Source: Osedax fenrisi (lineage: Eukaryota > Annelida > Polychaeta > Sabellida > Siboglinidae). Taken from it: a DNA stretch of 64,000 bases. The notes under the pieces are model-generated. The model saw only the letters and a list, made by a program, of their open reading frames with translations. It was not told the DNA's origin and searched no databases. Where the stretch lies: assembly GCA_964019155.1 (NCBI GenBank), contig OZ025239.1:96932562-96996561 (forward strand), written 5' to 3'. This document shows positions 12,275-24,197 of the stretch, in pieces (position 1 is the stretch's first letter; each line of letters opens with the position of its first letter). The position numbers and the translations under genes were made by a program.

Positions 12275-15193
12275 ATGATTAAAATAAATAATCAATATAA
12301 AACAATAGACCAATATAAAAATGAAATAACACAAGATAAACTCATAATAATACCCATAAACATAAGAAGCATACAAAAAAACTTTTGACACATTTAAAAC
12401 GTTAATAAATAACATAAAAAAAGAACCTCATAAAACATAAATATTACAGAAACCTGGCTAAATGACTTACATAACACTAACTTAGAACTACTTAACTATA
12501 ATATGGAATATAAAAACAGGACAAATAACACAAAAAAGAGGGGCGGCGGAGTTTGCATTTACATCCATAAATGTATTGAATAATTAACAAAATAATTAAC
12601 GACTTAACTTTAAACATAACTGACTACTTAGAAATACTATCAATTGAGATAAAGCTAAACTTGTCAAACAAACTACTACTATCCACATTATACAATAGCC
12701 CATTTCACAGACAATCAAACTTTCTAAACATACTATATGAAAAATTTCACACTCACATAAATGATAATATTATATTACTCGGTGATTTCAATAATGACAC
12801 AAACACATCGACCACACCTTTAAACCTTCTTACTACCCAACTTGGACTTAAACCAACAATAACTCATAATACTAGACCAATACAAAACACATCTGCAAAC
12901 ACAATAATAGATCAACTCTATATAAACCCAAATTACCACCCGAGAACAATATCAGGTATTCTTCTTGAAAACATAACTTAACACCTACCAATATACATTT
13001 TAATAGCTACAAATAAAAATAATCAAAAACAAACTGAGACAGTTACTACAAGAATTCTAACTAGAAAAACATCTTAAAACTAGTAAACTCAATTATAAAT
13101 TCTAAATGGAACGAAATATTTGATATAAAAAATGCTGAAATGGCTTACGAGTCGTAAGTTACGACACCTTTCACTCCAAATACATATCAATAATAAATGA
13201 ATGTCTACCATTATCAACTACAAAAATTAAATCTAAAAAAAATTCAAATGAATGGATAACAAACAAACTCAAAAGATACATAAACAAAAAGAAAAAAACT
13301 ACTATCAAATTATATAAAAGACAAATCTGACACTAACCTTTATCTTTACAAATCATATAAAATAATTTAACAACAACTATTAAAATAGCTAAACAAAACT
13401 ACTTCAACATGAAAATAGGCAACAATATATCAACTAAAGAACACTGGAAATTAATAAATCATACAATAAACAAATTCGATAATAAATCATCACCAAATTA
13501 CATCATCAATAACACCAACACGAAAATATACGATCATAAAGAAATTGCAAACGCTTTCAACAAACACTTTATAAATATAAGTCAATCAATTAAAAATCAA
13601 TTCAAGTCAAATAAAAATGACAAAATACCAATATCATATAATCTAAAAAAATCAATATACCTTAAACCAACCACGATTGAAGAATTAAACCAAATTATAA
13701 GCAGCAACAAATCAAAAACATCAACCGAATCTGAAAATTTAAATATGAAAATATTAAAAATAACAAAAGATTTTATCGAATCTCCACTAAGCCATATATT
13801 TAATTTATGTATATCCAGTGGAACTTTCCCAGTAAAATTAAAAACATCAATAATATCTACAATATTTAAGAAAAACGAAACCACTGATATTCATAATTAC
13901 CGAACTATATCAATTCTTCCACATATTTCAAAATTACTATAACGAATAATATATAATAGACTCATTGACTTCATTACTAAAAACAATATTATAAATCAAA
14001 ATAAATTTGGATTTATAAAAAAACATAATACTACCGACGCAATACTAGATTTGTACAATCACATTCTAATAAATAAAAACAAAAATAAAGCCATTAACAC
14101 AGTCTTCGTCGATCTTAGCAAAGCTTTGATACTATTGACCATATAATATTATTAGAAAAATTGAAACATTACGGAATTAGGGGAATAACACACGAGCTCA
14201 TATTAAATTATCTACAAAATAGGAAACAAACAATACAAATTTAAATCGGAAAAATCAAATAGTAAACATAATAATATTGGTGTCCCGCAGGGCTCTATCC
14301 TCGGGCCACTTTTATTTATTCTATATACCAACGACTAACCAGGCTACATACATACATACACACCAAATACTAAACTAACTATATATGCAGACGATACAGC
14401 AATATCATTTACAGAAAACAACAATACACTTCTGAGAAACGATATTAACAAAACATTATTAAAGATTGAAAAATGGTTTCAATATAATAAACTTAAACTT
14501 AATATTACCAAAACAGAAATCATAAAATTAACTCATCCAAATACCCAGACAACATCATAATATTTAACAACTACATTATACAAAACACAGACGAATAAAA
14601 ATACCTGGGGATAACAATTGATAATAAACTCAAATTTCATAAACACACATTAAACATAAATAAGAAAATTTCAAAAATGTTATACTCAATAAATAAACTT
14701 TCTAAACTACTTAAAACTAAAAATCTGATAACTATATACAATAACATATGCTTACCACATCTAACTTATGGAAATTACATTTGAGGAAACACATATAATA
14801 ATAATATAAAAGCTATACAACTTACACACAACAAAATAATTCGTATTATCAACAAAAAGAATACCAAGAACATACAGAGAATCTCTTCATCTCCAACAAT
14901 ATACTACCAATAAAAAAACAAATTAAATTCAACTCAATAATACTAATATACAACCATTACACAAACAATACATCAATAAACATAACAAATGTGTCCTACT
15001 AAATAAAACACACTATAAAACAAGAAATAGTCACACTTACACAATTTTAAAAACACTATACACACAAATACAAGATAGTATCCTTATTACTGGACCGAAA
15101 CTGTGGAATTATTTGGTTAATAAAGATGTTATTAACAATAACAAACATAAATTCAAGACATAAATTAAACTGTCTTCAATGTTTTTTAATTAA
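12275..15193 (+). pseudogene. LINE-A ORF2, array copy 4 (EN + RT)
   Basis: Third complete LINE copy. EN block lies in 12,661-12,981 (LLGDFNND), RT start in 13,409-13,942 with the shared stop at 13,940, followed by the shared frameshift and TGA. Private changes include CHTH to FHTH, HTTR to HNTR and KKL to KKS, plus an extra base near 14,232 that disrupts the segment before the PQG block. It is non-functional. Confidence 0.85.
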
Positions 15194-15268
15194 ATGGTAT
15201 ATAGAGACAATTTTATAATACGATGTTATAGTATTATACTTAAAATTGAAAAATAATAACTTCTGTAG

Positions 15269-15405
15269 ATTCAGAGGATATCGACGTGCTGCGCGCCGTC
15301 AAAACTTCTCTGATTACGCCCGACGTATACCCAATGATCAACAGGTGGCATAACCTGATCACATCGTACACCAGCGAAGCCAAGAATACGTTAGCCGTCA
15401 CCACC
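15269..15405 (+). pseudogene. eEF1B-like GST-C exon fragment, array copy 4
   Basis: Same fragment with Asn to Lys in VNTS, Arg to Lys in EARN and Val to Ala, and one synonymous change. The reading frame remains open into the poly-G tract and beyond to 15,486, but there is no donor site. Confidence 0.55.
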
Positions 15406-16187
15406 GGGGGGGGGGGGGGCTTTAAACACCTCTCCCTCTCTCGCGCGCGTGTATTCGCACCGATTTATCGCTTTAAATTAATTTAAATTTGCGGATAATA
15501 TATAATTACATATATACTATGACATTTATTATAACATATATTATAACATAACATATATTATAACATATATAACATATATTATTATGACATATAATATATG
15601 ACATATATATATGATATATACTATATAATATAATTATATAATTTTTGTTTTTTTTTAATTTGATAATTAGTAAAATTTAAAATATTCGTAATTTTATTTT
15701 TTATTTTCGAAATAATAATAAATAAGCGCCGTTTTTCGGATCAAATTAGATATTTTTCAAACTTTGAATGCTCTCAACGCGAGAAAGAGCTAGAGATTCT
15801 CGCTTTAAAACAAGCGTACCAATACCAGTAATATAATCACCGCGATACCGTACCCCTTGCACTAACCCGCGTCACTCTCTATCGCAGGTGGAAAACTCCG
15901 AAAGCGTTGTCCCAATCTCAGCGTCGATACGGAGAAAACTTAAAAAACGCACCCTTATATATATATATATTAGTATATATAGCTAGCAAAGATTTTCCAA
16001 AGGATTTTCCTTTGGAAAATCTTTGTAGCTATAGCTATAGTATATGAATAAGTGATTAGATAAATTATTATATTACCTTATATATATATTACTTAATGCA
16101 TATATGATATAACTACAATTATTTAGATACTCATTTATATATATTTATAACTAAATTATAACTAAATGGTCACATATATTACTAGCT

Positions 16188-16241
<54 letters not shown>

Positions 16242-16362
16242 GTATATATTAATTCATGTATATATATATAAGCTTCAACTATTAGGTTATAGTGTCGATT
16301 ATAATCAATACTATAACCTAATAGTTGAAGCTTATAAGCTTACACTATAGTGTAAATCGTAT

Positions 16363-16413
<51 letters not shown>

Positions 16414-16788
16414 CTGTCTTGAACATATACCCACCTCTCAATTACCATGAAGATAAAGTTGAATTAGTATCGATTACAAATATAATATAAATATAATTAA
16501 AATTAAAAATATTGTATATTGATTTAGTTCACAGATAAATAGAGTGTCAGTTAAAACATGCATGTTAATTACATATATAATATATGTTTGTTAGTGTTTG
16601 CTTATTTTAATCGAGAATTATATAAATTATATTAAAAGACCATTATGCATAATTGTATAATAATATAAAAGCCATCCTAAAATCGTATTGTATATAATTT
16701 CTTTAATTTTAATTTGTTATTATTTTATTAAGATTATATATATATATATATAATAACTTTACTAACTTTAAAATAATACAAATCCGCA
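15406..16788. repeat. Array spacer, copy 4
   Basis: Same layout: poly-G (15,406-15,419), acceptor ending at 15,887, perfect hairpin 1 (15,987-16,025), hairpin 2 (16,270-16,333) and (AT)n tracts. Copies 3 and 4 share several substitutions (CGCTTTAAA, GATACCGTACC) that copies 1 and 2 lack. Confidence 0.8.
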
Positions 16789-16998
16789 ATGATTAAAATA
16801 AATAATCAATATAAAACAATAGACCAATATAAAAATGAAATAACACAAGATAAACTCATAATAATACCCATAAACATAAGAAGCCTACAAAAAAACTTTT
16901 GACACATTTAAAACGTTAATAAATAACATAAAAAAAGAACCTCATAAAACATAAATATTACAGAAACCTGGCTAAATGACTTACATAACACTAACTTA
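16789..16998 (+). pseudogene. LINE-A fragment at the array edge
   Basis: Starts at the same ATG as the other copies and matches them through the ITETWL-coding block and CATAACACTAACTTA. Homology stops at 16,998; the equivalent of the remaining 2.7 kb is absent. This is the right breakpoint of the array. Confidence 0.85.
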
Positions 16999-17442
16999 TT
17001 CTAATACAGTTTTTCTTGAGTTTTTTCACTATATAAATATATTTATTTATATTATATATAAATTTCATTTACTATTGATATTAAAGACTTAATTGATTTG
17101 ATGTGTATTTTATTTTACTTTGATAATGATTTAAATAAATACATTTTTTTGTGTTCATTAAAGATTATATTTTAAATTTGATTACATAACAATATTCTTT
17201 CCAATATATGATTTTACATTCTATACAATTTTCTTGAATAGATTTATTTCTATTTTATATTTTGTACATCATACATTTCATATATGCGCCTACATTTATA
17301 TTATTTATTTAATTTGTTGCATATATATATTTATATGTTTATATGTGAATGTAAATTTCATTATATTTCATTATCTTTTTAGGATAAGTATTGTATTGAT
17401 TAATTTTATAATTATATATATTTATATATATTCAGTGACATT
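16999..17442. other. AT-rich leader of LINE-B
   Basis: No coding signal. It lies between the array breakpoint and the LINE-B ORF1 start, so it may be the LINE-B 5' UTR. A 70-codon open stretch at 17,234 is low-complexity Ile/Tyr/Phe and is probably not coding. Confidence 0.4.
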
Positions 17443-18025
17443 ATGACGCAAAAACAAGATATTAATGAATTAAAAAACTCTATTCAATAACTGCGTACAG
17501 TTGTATCTGAATTAGTAAATAAAGTTGATGAACTAACTGCAGTTGTAAATAATAAAGATAAAACAATTATTGAGTTAGAACAAAAAATTAATAACCTTGA
17601 ACAATTTTCAAAACAAAATAATATTATTATATCTGATCCTAAATTGAATTTTGATTTAACTCAACGTAATCTAGCACCATCTTTCATCACATTTGCAAAG
17701 GAAAAATTAGATATAATTATACAACCGTATGACATTGTTAAGATACATAAATTAAAAAACAACAAGAATAAACAATAAAATTTTAGTCAAACTACACCAT
17801 AACTCTACTAAATTTGAAATTATTAAAAATTCTAAAAAATTAAAAGGCACTGATACATATATAAATGAACATCTAACACAATTTAATTCTGCTATTTTCT
17901 ACAAAGCTCGACAACTTCGAAAAGATAGTGATATTACATTGTTGGACTATAAATGTAATAACTTTTATTATAAAAAACGAAGATTCGTCTCCAGTAAAAA
18001 TAACAGATATAAATATATTCTCTGA
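17443..18025 (+). pseudogene. LINE-B ORF1 (coiled coil + RRM-like)
   Basis: From ATG 17,443 the frame reads MTQKQDINELKNSI, hits TAA at 17,488, then continues with a heptad-like coiled coil (LRTVVSELVNKVDELTAVV, then IIELEQKINNLEQFSKQ) and NNIIIS, the usual start of the RRM-like part of LINE ORF1p. After a frameshift near 17,770 the C-terminal part follows (YINEHLTQFNSAIFYKARQL) and ends at TGA 18,023. ORF1p is an RNA-binding chaperone of CR1/Jockey-type elements. At least one stop and one frameshift disable it; it is otherwise well preserved. Confidence 0.75.
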
Positions 18026-18195
18026 TATATAAATATTTTATTTTGTATTTATTTTTCGTTGTCGTTTGTTCTAATTTCATATTACATTCTATTTTTAACA
18101 TTTTATTATAATTGGTATTTACATATATTTTTTATCTATATCTTTATTATTTTATATTATCTTATTCAATTTTAACTTTTTAATATTTGTACTAT

Positions 18196-21100
18196 ATGAA
18201 CTTGAATGAAATCTATCCGCAATTTAATGTTGATCAAATTAACAATTTTAGTTCCAATAATGATAGTTTTAATAATAATAATTTACTCAAATTGTAATTT
18301 TAATTTTCTCAATGAATCCAATTATTACACCTCAAATGAATGGAAGTTGAATTCTAATAAAAATAATTTGTTTAATTTAAATATTATTAACATCAATATT
18401 AGGAGTTTAAAAAAAAAATTTGATAAATTAATTATGTTTTTGAATACGTTTGATGATAATTTTGATATAGTTTCAATTACTGAAACATGGTTGAGTGATA
18501 ATAATATTTTCATTTTTAATATTCCTGGTTATAACCATATATGTTCAAATCGTAAACATAAAAATGGAGGTGGTGTTTTAATCTATATACGTGAACATTA
18601 TCAATTTAATATTCTATCTACCATATCAAATAACTATTATGACAACATATCAATTGAAATTATTTTTGAAAAATCAAAAAATATTATTTTCAGTACAATA
18701 TATTTTCCTCCTACTTTAGAAAAAATAGCTCACTCTACATTTATTGATTTCTTGATAAATAATTGTCAGCAACATGTTAGTAATGATAACAAAATTAATA
18801 TCTGTGGTGACTTTAATATTGATCTAGTGCATGTAAATACAAATAAAGTGGCTAATACCTTTTTTGATACGATGATTTCACTAGGTTGATCCCATCTAAT
18901 TAATGTCCAACTAGAATCGACACTAAACATAATTCTTCATCTATAATTGATAATATATTTACAAATTTTAATCTTAATATGAAAAGATTTTCAGGAATAA
19001 TTATTTCAGATATATCTGACATTTTCCAATTGTTTTAAATTTACAATTGTCTACCAAACCTCAAGATAAAGTTAAATCTACTAATATCAAACAAAATCAA
19101 ATTAATGATAGAACCATGTTTAATCTGTTTGAAATTAAAAAAAAAACAAACTGGGAATTCATAAAAACTAACGATACAGAAAAATCTTGGAATTTATTCT
19201 TGGAATACTTTATCTTAAATGTTGATAGATACTGTCCAAAAATTAATAAAGCCTCCCACAAAAATAAACTCATTCCATGGAATATCCGAGATCTTAAAAA
19301 GGCTTGTAGAAAAAAACAGATATTATATAAAAAATATAAAATATCTAAATCTGAAAATGATTTATTTATTTACAAAAATTTTAAAAATAATACAACATCT
19401 TTAGTTCGAGAAGCTAAGAAAAAGTATTATTCAAATCTGTTAAAAAATTGCTCTGATACAAAAAATACATGGAATGTACTAAATAATTTACTTAATGTTA
19501 AAAAAAAATTCAAACAACTACCTGACAATTTTAATGTAAATAATGTGAATATTGTTGATTCTAAACAAATTGCTAATGAATTTAATTCTTTTTTTAGAGA
19601 CATTGGTTCTAATTTAGATAATAATATAAATAATTGTAATGATGATGACTTTACATTCTTTTTACCTGAACCTAATATACATAGTTTTTTTTAACACCAG
19701 TAAGTTCAGAGGAAATTATTAAAGTATTAAATGAATTCAAACCAAAAAAATCAAGAGATCATTATGGCATATCCATGCAGTTACTTAAATGTATTTTTCC
19801 TGTATTGGTTTATCCATTTGTTTTTCTTGTAAATTTATCTTTTGATTCAGGCGTTGTACCGGATTTCTTAAAATATTCTAATATTATCCCTTTACACAAA
19901 ACTGGTGATGATAAATTTTTTAATAACTATCGTCCAATTTCTCTCACCTGCCAATTCGCAAAGATTTTAGAAAAAATATTTTATTCTCACTTTTATAGTT
20001 TTTTATCATCTTTTAATATATTATCTCCTTCTCAATTTGGTTTTAGGAAAGGATACAATACATCACATGCAATATTTAACCTCCAGTCACAAATCAGTAA
20101 CTGTTTTAATAATAACAATGTTGGCGCTATAATCTTTATTGATTTAAAAAAAGCATTTGACACAGTTAATCACAGAATATTACTTTTTAAATTAAAAAAT
20201 ATTGGAGTACGAGGCATTGCACTTAACTGGATAATGAGCTATTTAACAAATAGATATCAACAGTGTATATATATATAATGATGTAATGTCAGATAAACTA
20301 AAAGTCATAACGGGTGTACCCCAAGGCACCATCCTAGGACCCATTTTATTTTTAATTTATATTAATGATATTACAAAATCATCTTCTTTATGTAAGTTTA
20401 CCATGTTCGCAGATGATACTACTTTATATTTTGAAAATACATCAGCAGAAATACTTAATTATATTTGTCAAACTGAATTAAAAAATATTAATAAATGGTT
20501 AATCTATAATAGGTTATCATTAAATTTAAATAAAACTTGCTTTTGGTCTATTAATTCAAGAACTATTATAAATATAAATTTAAATAACAGTTACATTTTA
20601 TAAATTTTTAGGCGTAATTATAGACGATATATTGAACTGGAAACAACATATCTTGTTTTTAAAATCAAAAAAAAATCATATGGATTACCAACATTATTTC
20701 CAAATTTATAAATAAAAAAGCATTACTTCATATATATAATTCCATATTCTTGCCTCATATAAAGTATTGTAACATATTTTGGGGAAATACATATAAATCT
20801 AATGTATCATGCATATATATTCTTCAAAAGCGAATGATAAGGATTATATGTAAAAAACATTTTTTACATCATACTAGTGGACTATTTATTGATAATTCTT
20901 TATTAAAAATAAATGAAATTACATATATAAGTACATGTGAATTTATGTTTAAAATTTTCAATGATATAACTGTCCTGTTATAACAAATGCATTTTTTTCT
21001 GTAACTTCATCATCTCACAACACTAGGAGCATAAATAATTTCTCAATTATTAATTTCAAAAAAGAACTATGCAGAAGAACAACAATATACATTAGACCAA

Positions 21101-21201
21101 TTACCTGGAATAAGCTTGATAATATTTTAAAAAATATTTCAAATTATAAATTATTCAGGAAACGTATGTATAAAAATTTGTTATCTTCTTACTCAGTATA
21201 A
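18196..21201 (+). pseudogene. LINE-B ORF2 (APE endonuclease + RT)
   Basis: The likely original start is ATG 18,196 (MNLNEIYPQF). A frameshift leads into the open endonuclease stretch at 18,206-18,889 with ININIRSLKKKFD, SITETWLSD, NGGGVLIYI and INICGDFNID. A linker stretch (19,047-19,694) precedes the RT: NYRPISLTCQFAKILEK and IDLKKAFDTVNH in 19,775-20,278, GVPQGTILGPILFLIYIND and FADDTTLYF (YADD-type catalytic pair) in 20,286-20,603. The thumb and C-terminus (20,750-20,983, then ITWNKLDNI) end at TAA 21,199. Only a handful of indels break it, so it is clearly younger or less decayed than LINE-A. Jockey/CR1 group by motif order. Confidence 0.85.
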
Positions 21202-21796
21202 TTATAATCTAAATCTCATTTTTCTAATTTTAAATCTTTTATCATGACTTTTATCTAATATTGTATTATATACTAAGATCCATATTTTATTCTTATTTTA
21301 ATTTATTGACGTTTATGTAAAAATTTAAAAAAAAATTAATACTTTTGAGTGTTTTATTTTACAATATTTTTTTCCCGACATTAATAATATTATTTTACTG
21401 AATTTTTGCATTTTATATTTGAATTTACTTTCATGTTTTCTTTCTTTTCTTTTTAATTGACGTTTATATAAAAATAATAAAATTAAAAAAAACTTTTAGG
21501 TATTTCTTTTTTCTTTAGTATTTTCTTTAGTATTTTTTATTTCCCTCTGACTAATAATATTATTTGACTTTATTTTTAATTACATAAACATTTTGTATTG
21601 AATCTTTTTTCTTGTATATTTGATTATACTTCTTTGTTTTATTTCTCTTTATTGACACTTATATAAAAATTAGTAATCAAAACTAACATTTTAGTTTAAA
21701 AAATATTTTACATTCTTTACATTATTCTAAAGTATTACTAACAAATTTCTAAAACTTATTTACTGAAATAAATTTTTGAAAAAAAAAAAAAAAAAT
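21202..21796. other. LINE-B 3' tail, partly triplicated
   Basis: AT-rich with three related segments, each centred on TTGACGTTTAT or TTGACACTTAT followed by an A-rich run (about 21,307, 21,459 and 21,653), and ending in a run of about 17 A at 21,779-21,795. The terminal A run is consistent with a retrotransposed 3' end; the repeats suggest internal tandem duplication of the 3' UTR. Confidence 0.55.
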
Positions 21797-21805
21797 GTTA
21801 CATAC

Positions 21806-22093
21806 ACTCTTAACATTATTTTGAAATTCAGGGTTCTTCGTATAAAACGAGTTCATTGGGGCCACCTAATGAAGAACTTATTATATGAGTTCCTCTAAGA
21901 ACTTATCATTGAATTATCGATGAAGAACTCATTTGAAGAACTATATAGTTCTTTATTTTGAAATTCAGGGTTCTTCGTATAAAACGAGTTCATTGGGGCC
22001 ACCTAATGAAGAACTTATTATATGAGTTCCTCTAAGAACTTCTCATTGAATTATCGATGAAGAACTCATTTGAAGAACTATGTAGTTCTTTAT
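21806..22093. repeat. GTTCTTC-type repeat, two 137-bp units
   Basis: Starts with ACACTCTTAA, followed by two near-identical units (the second AAATTCAGGG is 137 bp after the first) rich in GTTCTTC and GAAGAAC motifs. The mirror motif TTAAGAGTGT ends the related repeat at 33,660-34,146, so ACACTCTTAA is probably the terminal repeat of a MITE family. No right end is visible here, so this copy looks truncated. Confidence 0.7.
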
Positions 22094-22140
22094 AAATATT
22101 TATAAATAATAAAAGAGTTAATTTAAATTAAATAAATAAT

Positions 22141-22213
22141 GCCTGACAGAGGATTCGAACCCACGGCGGCAGCGAGATCTGGCGTTGTGAGCTGTAATGC
22201 TCACCGCTAGACT
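22141..22213 (-). pseudogene. tRNA-like relic, long variable arm
   Basis: On the minus strand it holds GGGTTCGAATCC (perfect T-arm/B box), an A-box-like TCTAGCGGTGAGC, and about 45 nt between them that allow a long variable arm, so a Leu/Ser-type tRNA origin is possible. The 3' acceptor strand (GTCAGGC) has no partner: the 5' end has been replaced by AT repeats. It is either a decayed tRNA gene or the head of a tRNA-derived SINE. Confidence 0.5.
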
Positions 22214-22312
22214 ATATATATATAGTTAGATTATAGTCTATAGACTATAGTCGTATACATAAAGATTATGTATTTTTAAACATTTAAATATATCTATATA
22301 TAATAACAATAT

Positions 22313-22352
<40 letters not shown>

Positions 22353-22941
22353 TATATATATAATAATATATTTATATATTTAATAGATATACTATATAAA
22401 TAAATGTATAGTAAAAGTAATAGTATTAGGACCTAATACTATTAGGTATATTAGGTATTTACTATAATTATTATAATAATATTATATAGAATAATTTAAT
22501 ATTATAAACACTTATGTACACTTTTGTTCTTGTATGGTTTATATATGTTATGGTTGTTCTCATACGGTTAGTATTTCATGTTTATATATTTTACGATTGT
22601 TCTTGTAAGGTTTGTCTTATAAAGTATGTATATTGTACGGTTGTTCTTATACAGTTTGTATTACACGGTTGTTATTATTCATCGGCTAATTTACTTGATT
22701 ACTCTACTTAAATGCACTGAACGAACATTATTGAGGGTATGCCCTACTATACCCTCAATAATGTATTCATAGAGTGTATTCATAATAAACTGTAATTATT
22801 CTTGCATAGTATAGACTTAATTAACTCAATAGTTTATATGAATAGTATATCAATGATTTATAATTGACCTAATAAAATATGATAAGTAATACAAGAAATA
22901 GTATTAATGAATAAAAATAAAAATTATTATTTCAATAAAAT
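22214..22941. other. AT-rich intergenic with palindromes
   Basis: No gene seen. It contains short inverted repeats: 22,419-22,443 (arms AATAGTATTAGG around one A) and 22,726-22,763 (15-bp perfect stem CATTATTGAGGGTAT, 8-nt loop). It also has a degenerate TACGGTTGTTCTTGTA-type repeat at about 22,510-22,690, related to 24,220-24,345. Confidence 0.6.
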
Positions 22942-23018
22942 AGTCGTCAGCTAGATTCGAACCGTTGACTTTCCATTTAGAAAGCATGTATTGTAACACT
23001 GAGCCATATGGCTCAGTG
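22942..23018 (-). pseudogene. tRNA-like relic with palindromised 5' part
   Basis: On the minus strand: TGGCTCAGTG (A box), a possible anticodon stem CTTTC/GAAAG, and GGTTCGAATC (B box), correctly spaced for a tRNA. The T stem does not pair well and the acceptor stem is absent. The 5' end instead forms a perfect 22-bp palindrome (22,997-23,018, arm CACTGAGCCAT) of which the A box is one arm. Decayed tRNA gene or SINE head. Confidence 0.5.
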
Positions 23019-23060
23019 ATATATATCACATTTTATTATTATTAGTTTTATTATGCTATT

Positions 23061-23166
23061 TATAAAATGTATATGCAATTACTATTAGTATTCATGTGTA
23101 ATGTTACTATACAGTATAGTAACAATACACATGAGTAATAATAGTAATTTCATATACATTTTATAT
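23061..23166. repeat. Imperfect ~106-bp inverted repeat
   Basis: Arms run from TATAAAATGTATATG inward to GTTACTATA around a CAG centre, and back out to CATATACATTTTATA. Several mismatches suggest an old hairpin MITE or foldback. No coding content. Confidence 0.75.
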
Positions 23167-23189
23167 ATAGTCTATACTGAATAACCTAA

Positions 23190-23860
23190 CGCTGGCTTAT
23201 ACATATATAATCTATTGATTTTACTTGAAATTAAATGTACATTTTAAAACTTTATAGATCGCATGTGTACGTAACAATATTCGACTTATAATCTAGTAAT
23301 TTATAAGAGTAATAATTGTAATTTAATCTAAAATAAAATGTATTGACGAACACTTCACTGTACCGTTATCATAACGGTTTACTTATTGTTGGCTTATAGA
23401 GTTATACATATAATATTATATTATATTATATTAAATATATGATAGATAATCTATTTATTCTACTTGAAATTAAACGGACATTCTAAGATTAGTTTCTATA
23501 GAGATCTATCGATCTCATGTGTACGTAACATATTCAATATGATATTGCATATGTGTAATATGTGAATATGATATTCAGCTTATAATTTAGTAATTTCTAA
23601 GAGTAATAATTGTAATTTAATCAAAAATAAAATATATTGACACCTACTTTACTGTACCGTTACCATAACCGTTATGATAACGATGTACTTATTATTGACG
23701 TATAGTGTTATACATATATCTATTAATTCTACTTGAAATTAAACGTACATTTTAAACTCTATCGATCGTATGTGTACGTAACATATTCGACTTATAATCT
23801 AGTAATTTCTAAGAGTAATAATTGTAATTTAATTAAAAATATTATTTTTTAAATTTAAAT
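23190..23860. repeat. Three diverged tandem units
   Basis: Each unit carries CTTGAAATTAAA, a TGTGTACGTAACA block, AGAGTAATAATTGTAATTTAAT, and (in units 1 and 2) a TGTACCGTTA block with its inverted copy. Units start at about 23,190, 23,389 and 23,694; lengths differ because of AT insertions. No coding potential. Confidence 0.7.
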
Positions 23861-24115
23861 TTTAAATATAATGTAATTACTATTACCTATATATATGTAC
23901 AGTATTATATCACTGTAGAGTGAGTCATAACTAATAAATGCATAACTAAGTACTTAATATAAATACCCTATAACTAACTAATTTAACACACAATTGTGTA
24001 AAACATTAGGTCCTAAACACCCTAAAATACCTAATGTTTTCAAGTTAATGTCATTGCAGTGTGCTCGTCTTAATGATCCCTTATTTCCATACTTTATACC
24101 TACACTATGTTATAA

Positions 24116-24197
<82 letters not shown>

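Larger units (their letters stand above)
1..16998. repeat. Head-to-tail array of ~4.55-kb units
   Basis: The same sequence recurs with offsets of 4,587, 4,545 and 4,556 bp, measured at the exon-like segment (1,581; 6,168; 10,713; 15,269). Each unit holds, in order, a dead LINE, a GC-rich exon-like piece, a poly-G tract, an AT-rich spacer, a second GC-rich piece, two hairpins and long (AT)n runs, then the next LINE. Copies differ mainly in microsatellite length and scattered substitutions. The array is open at base 1 and ends abruptly at 16,998, inside the endonuclease part of the fifth LINE copy, where the sequence becomes unrelated. Seen directly; the copy number outside the window is unknown. 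Confidence 0.95.

Noticed and set aside
22141..22213. Functional tRNA gene
   Set aside because: The acceptor stem does not pair (GTCAGGC faces AT repeat) although the B box is perfect.
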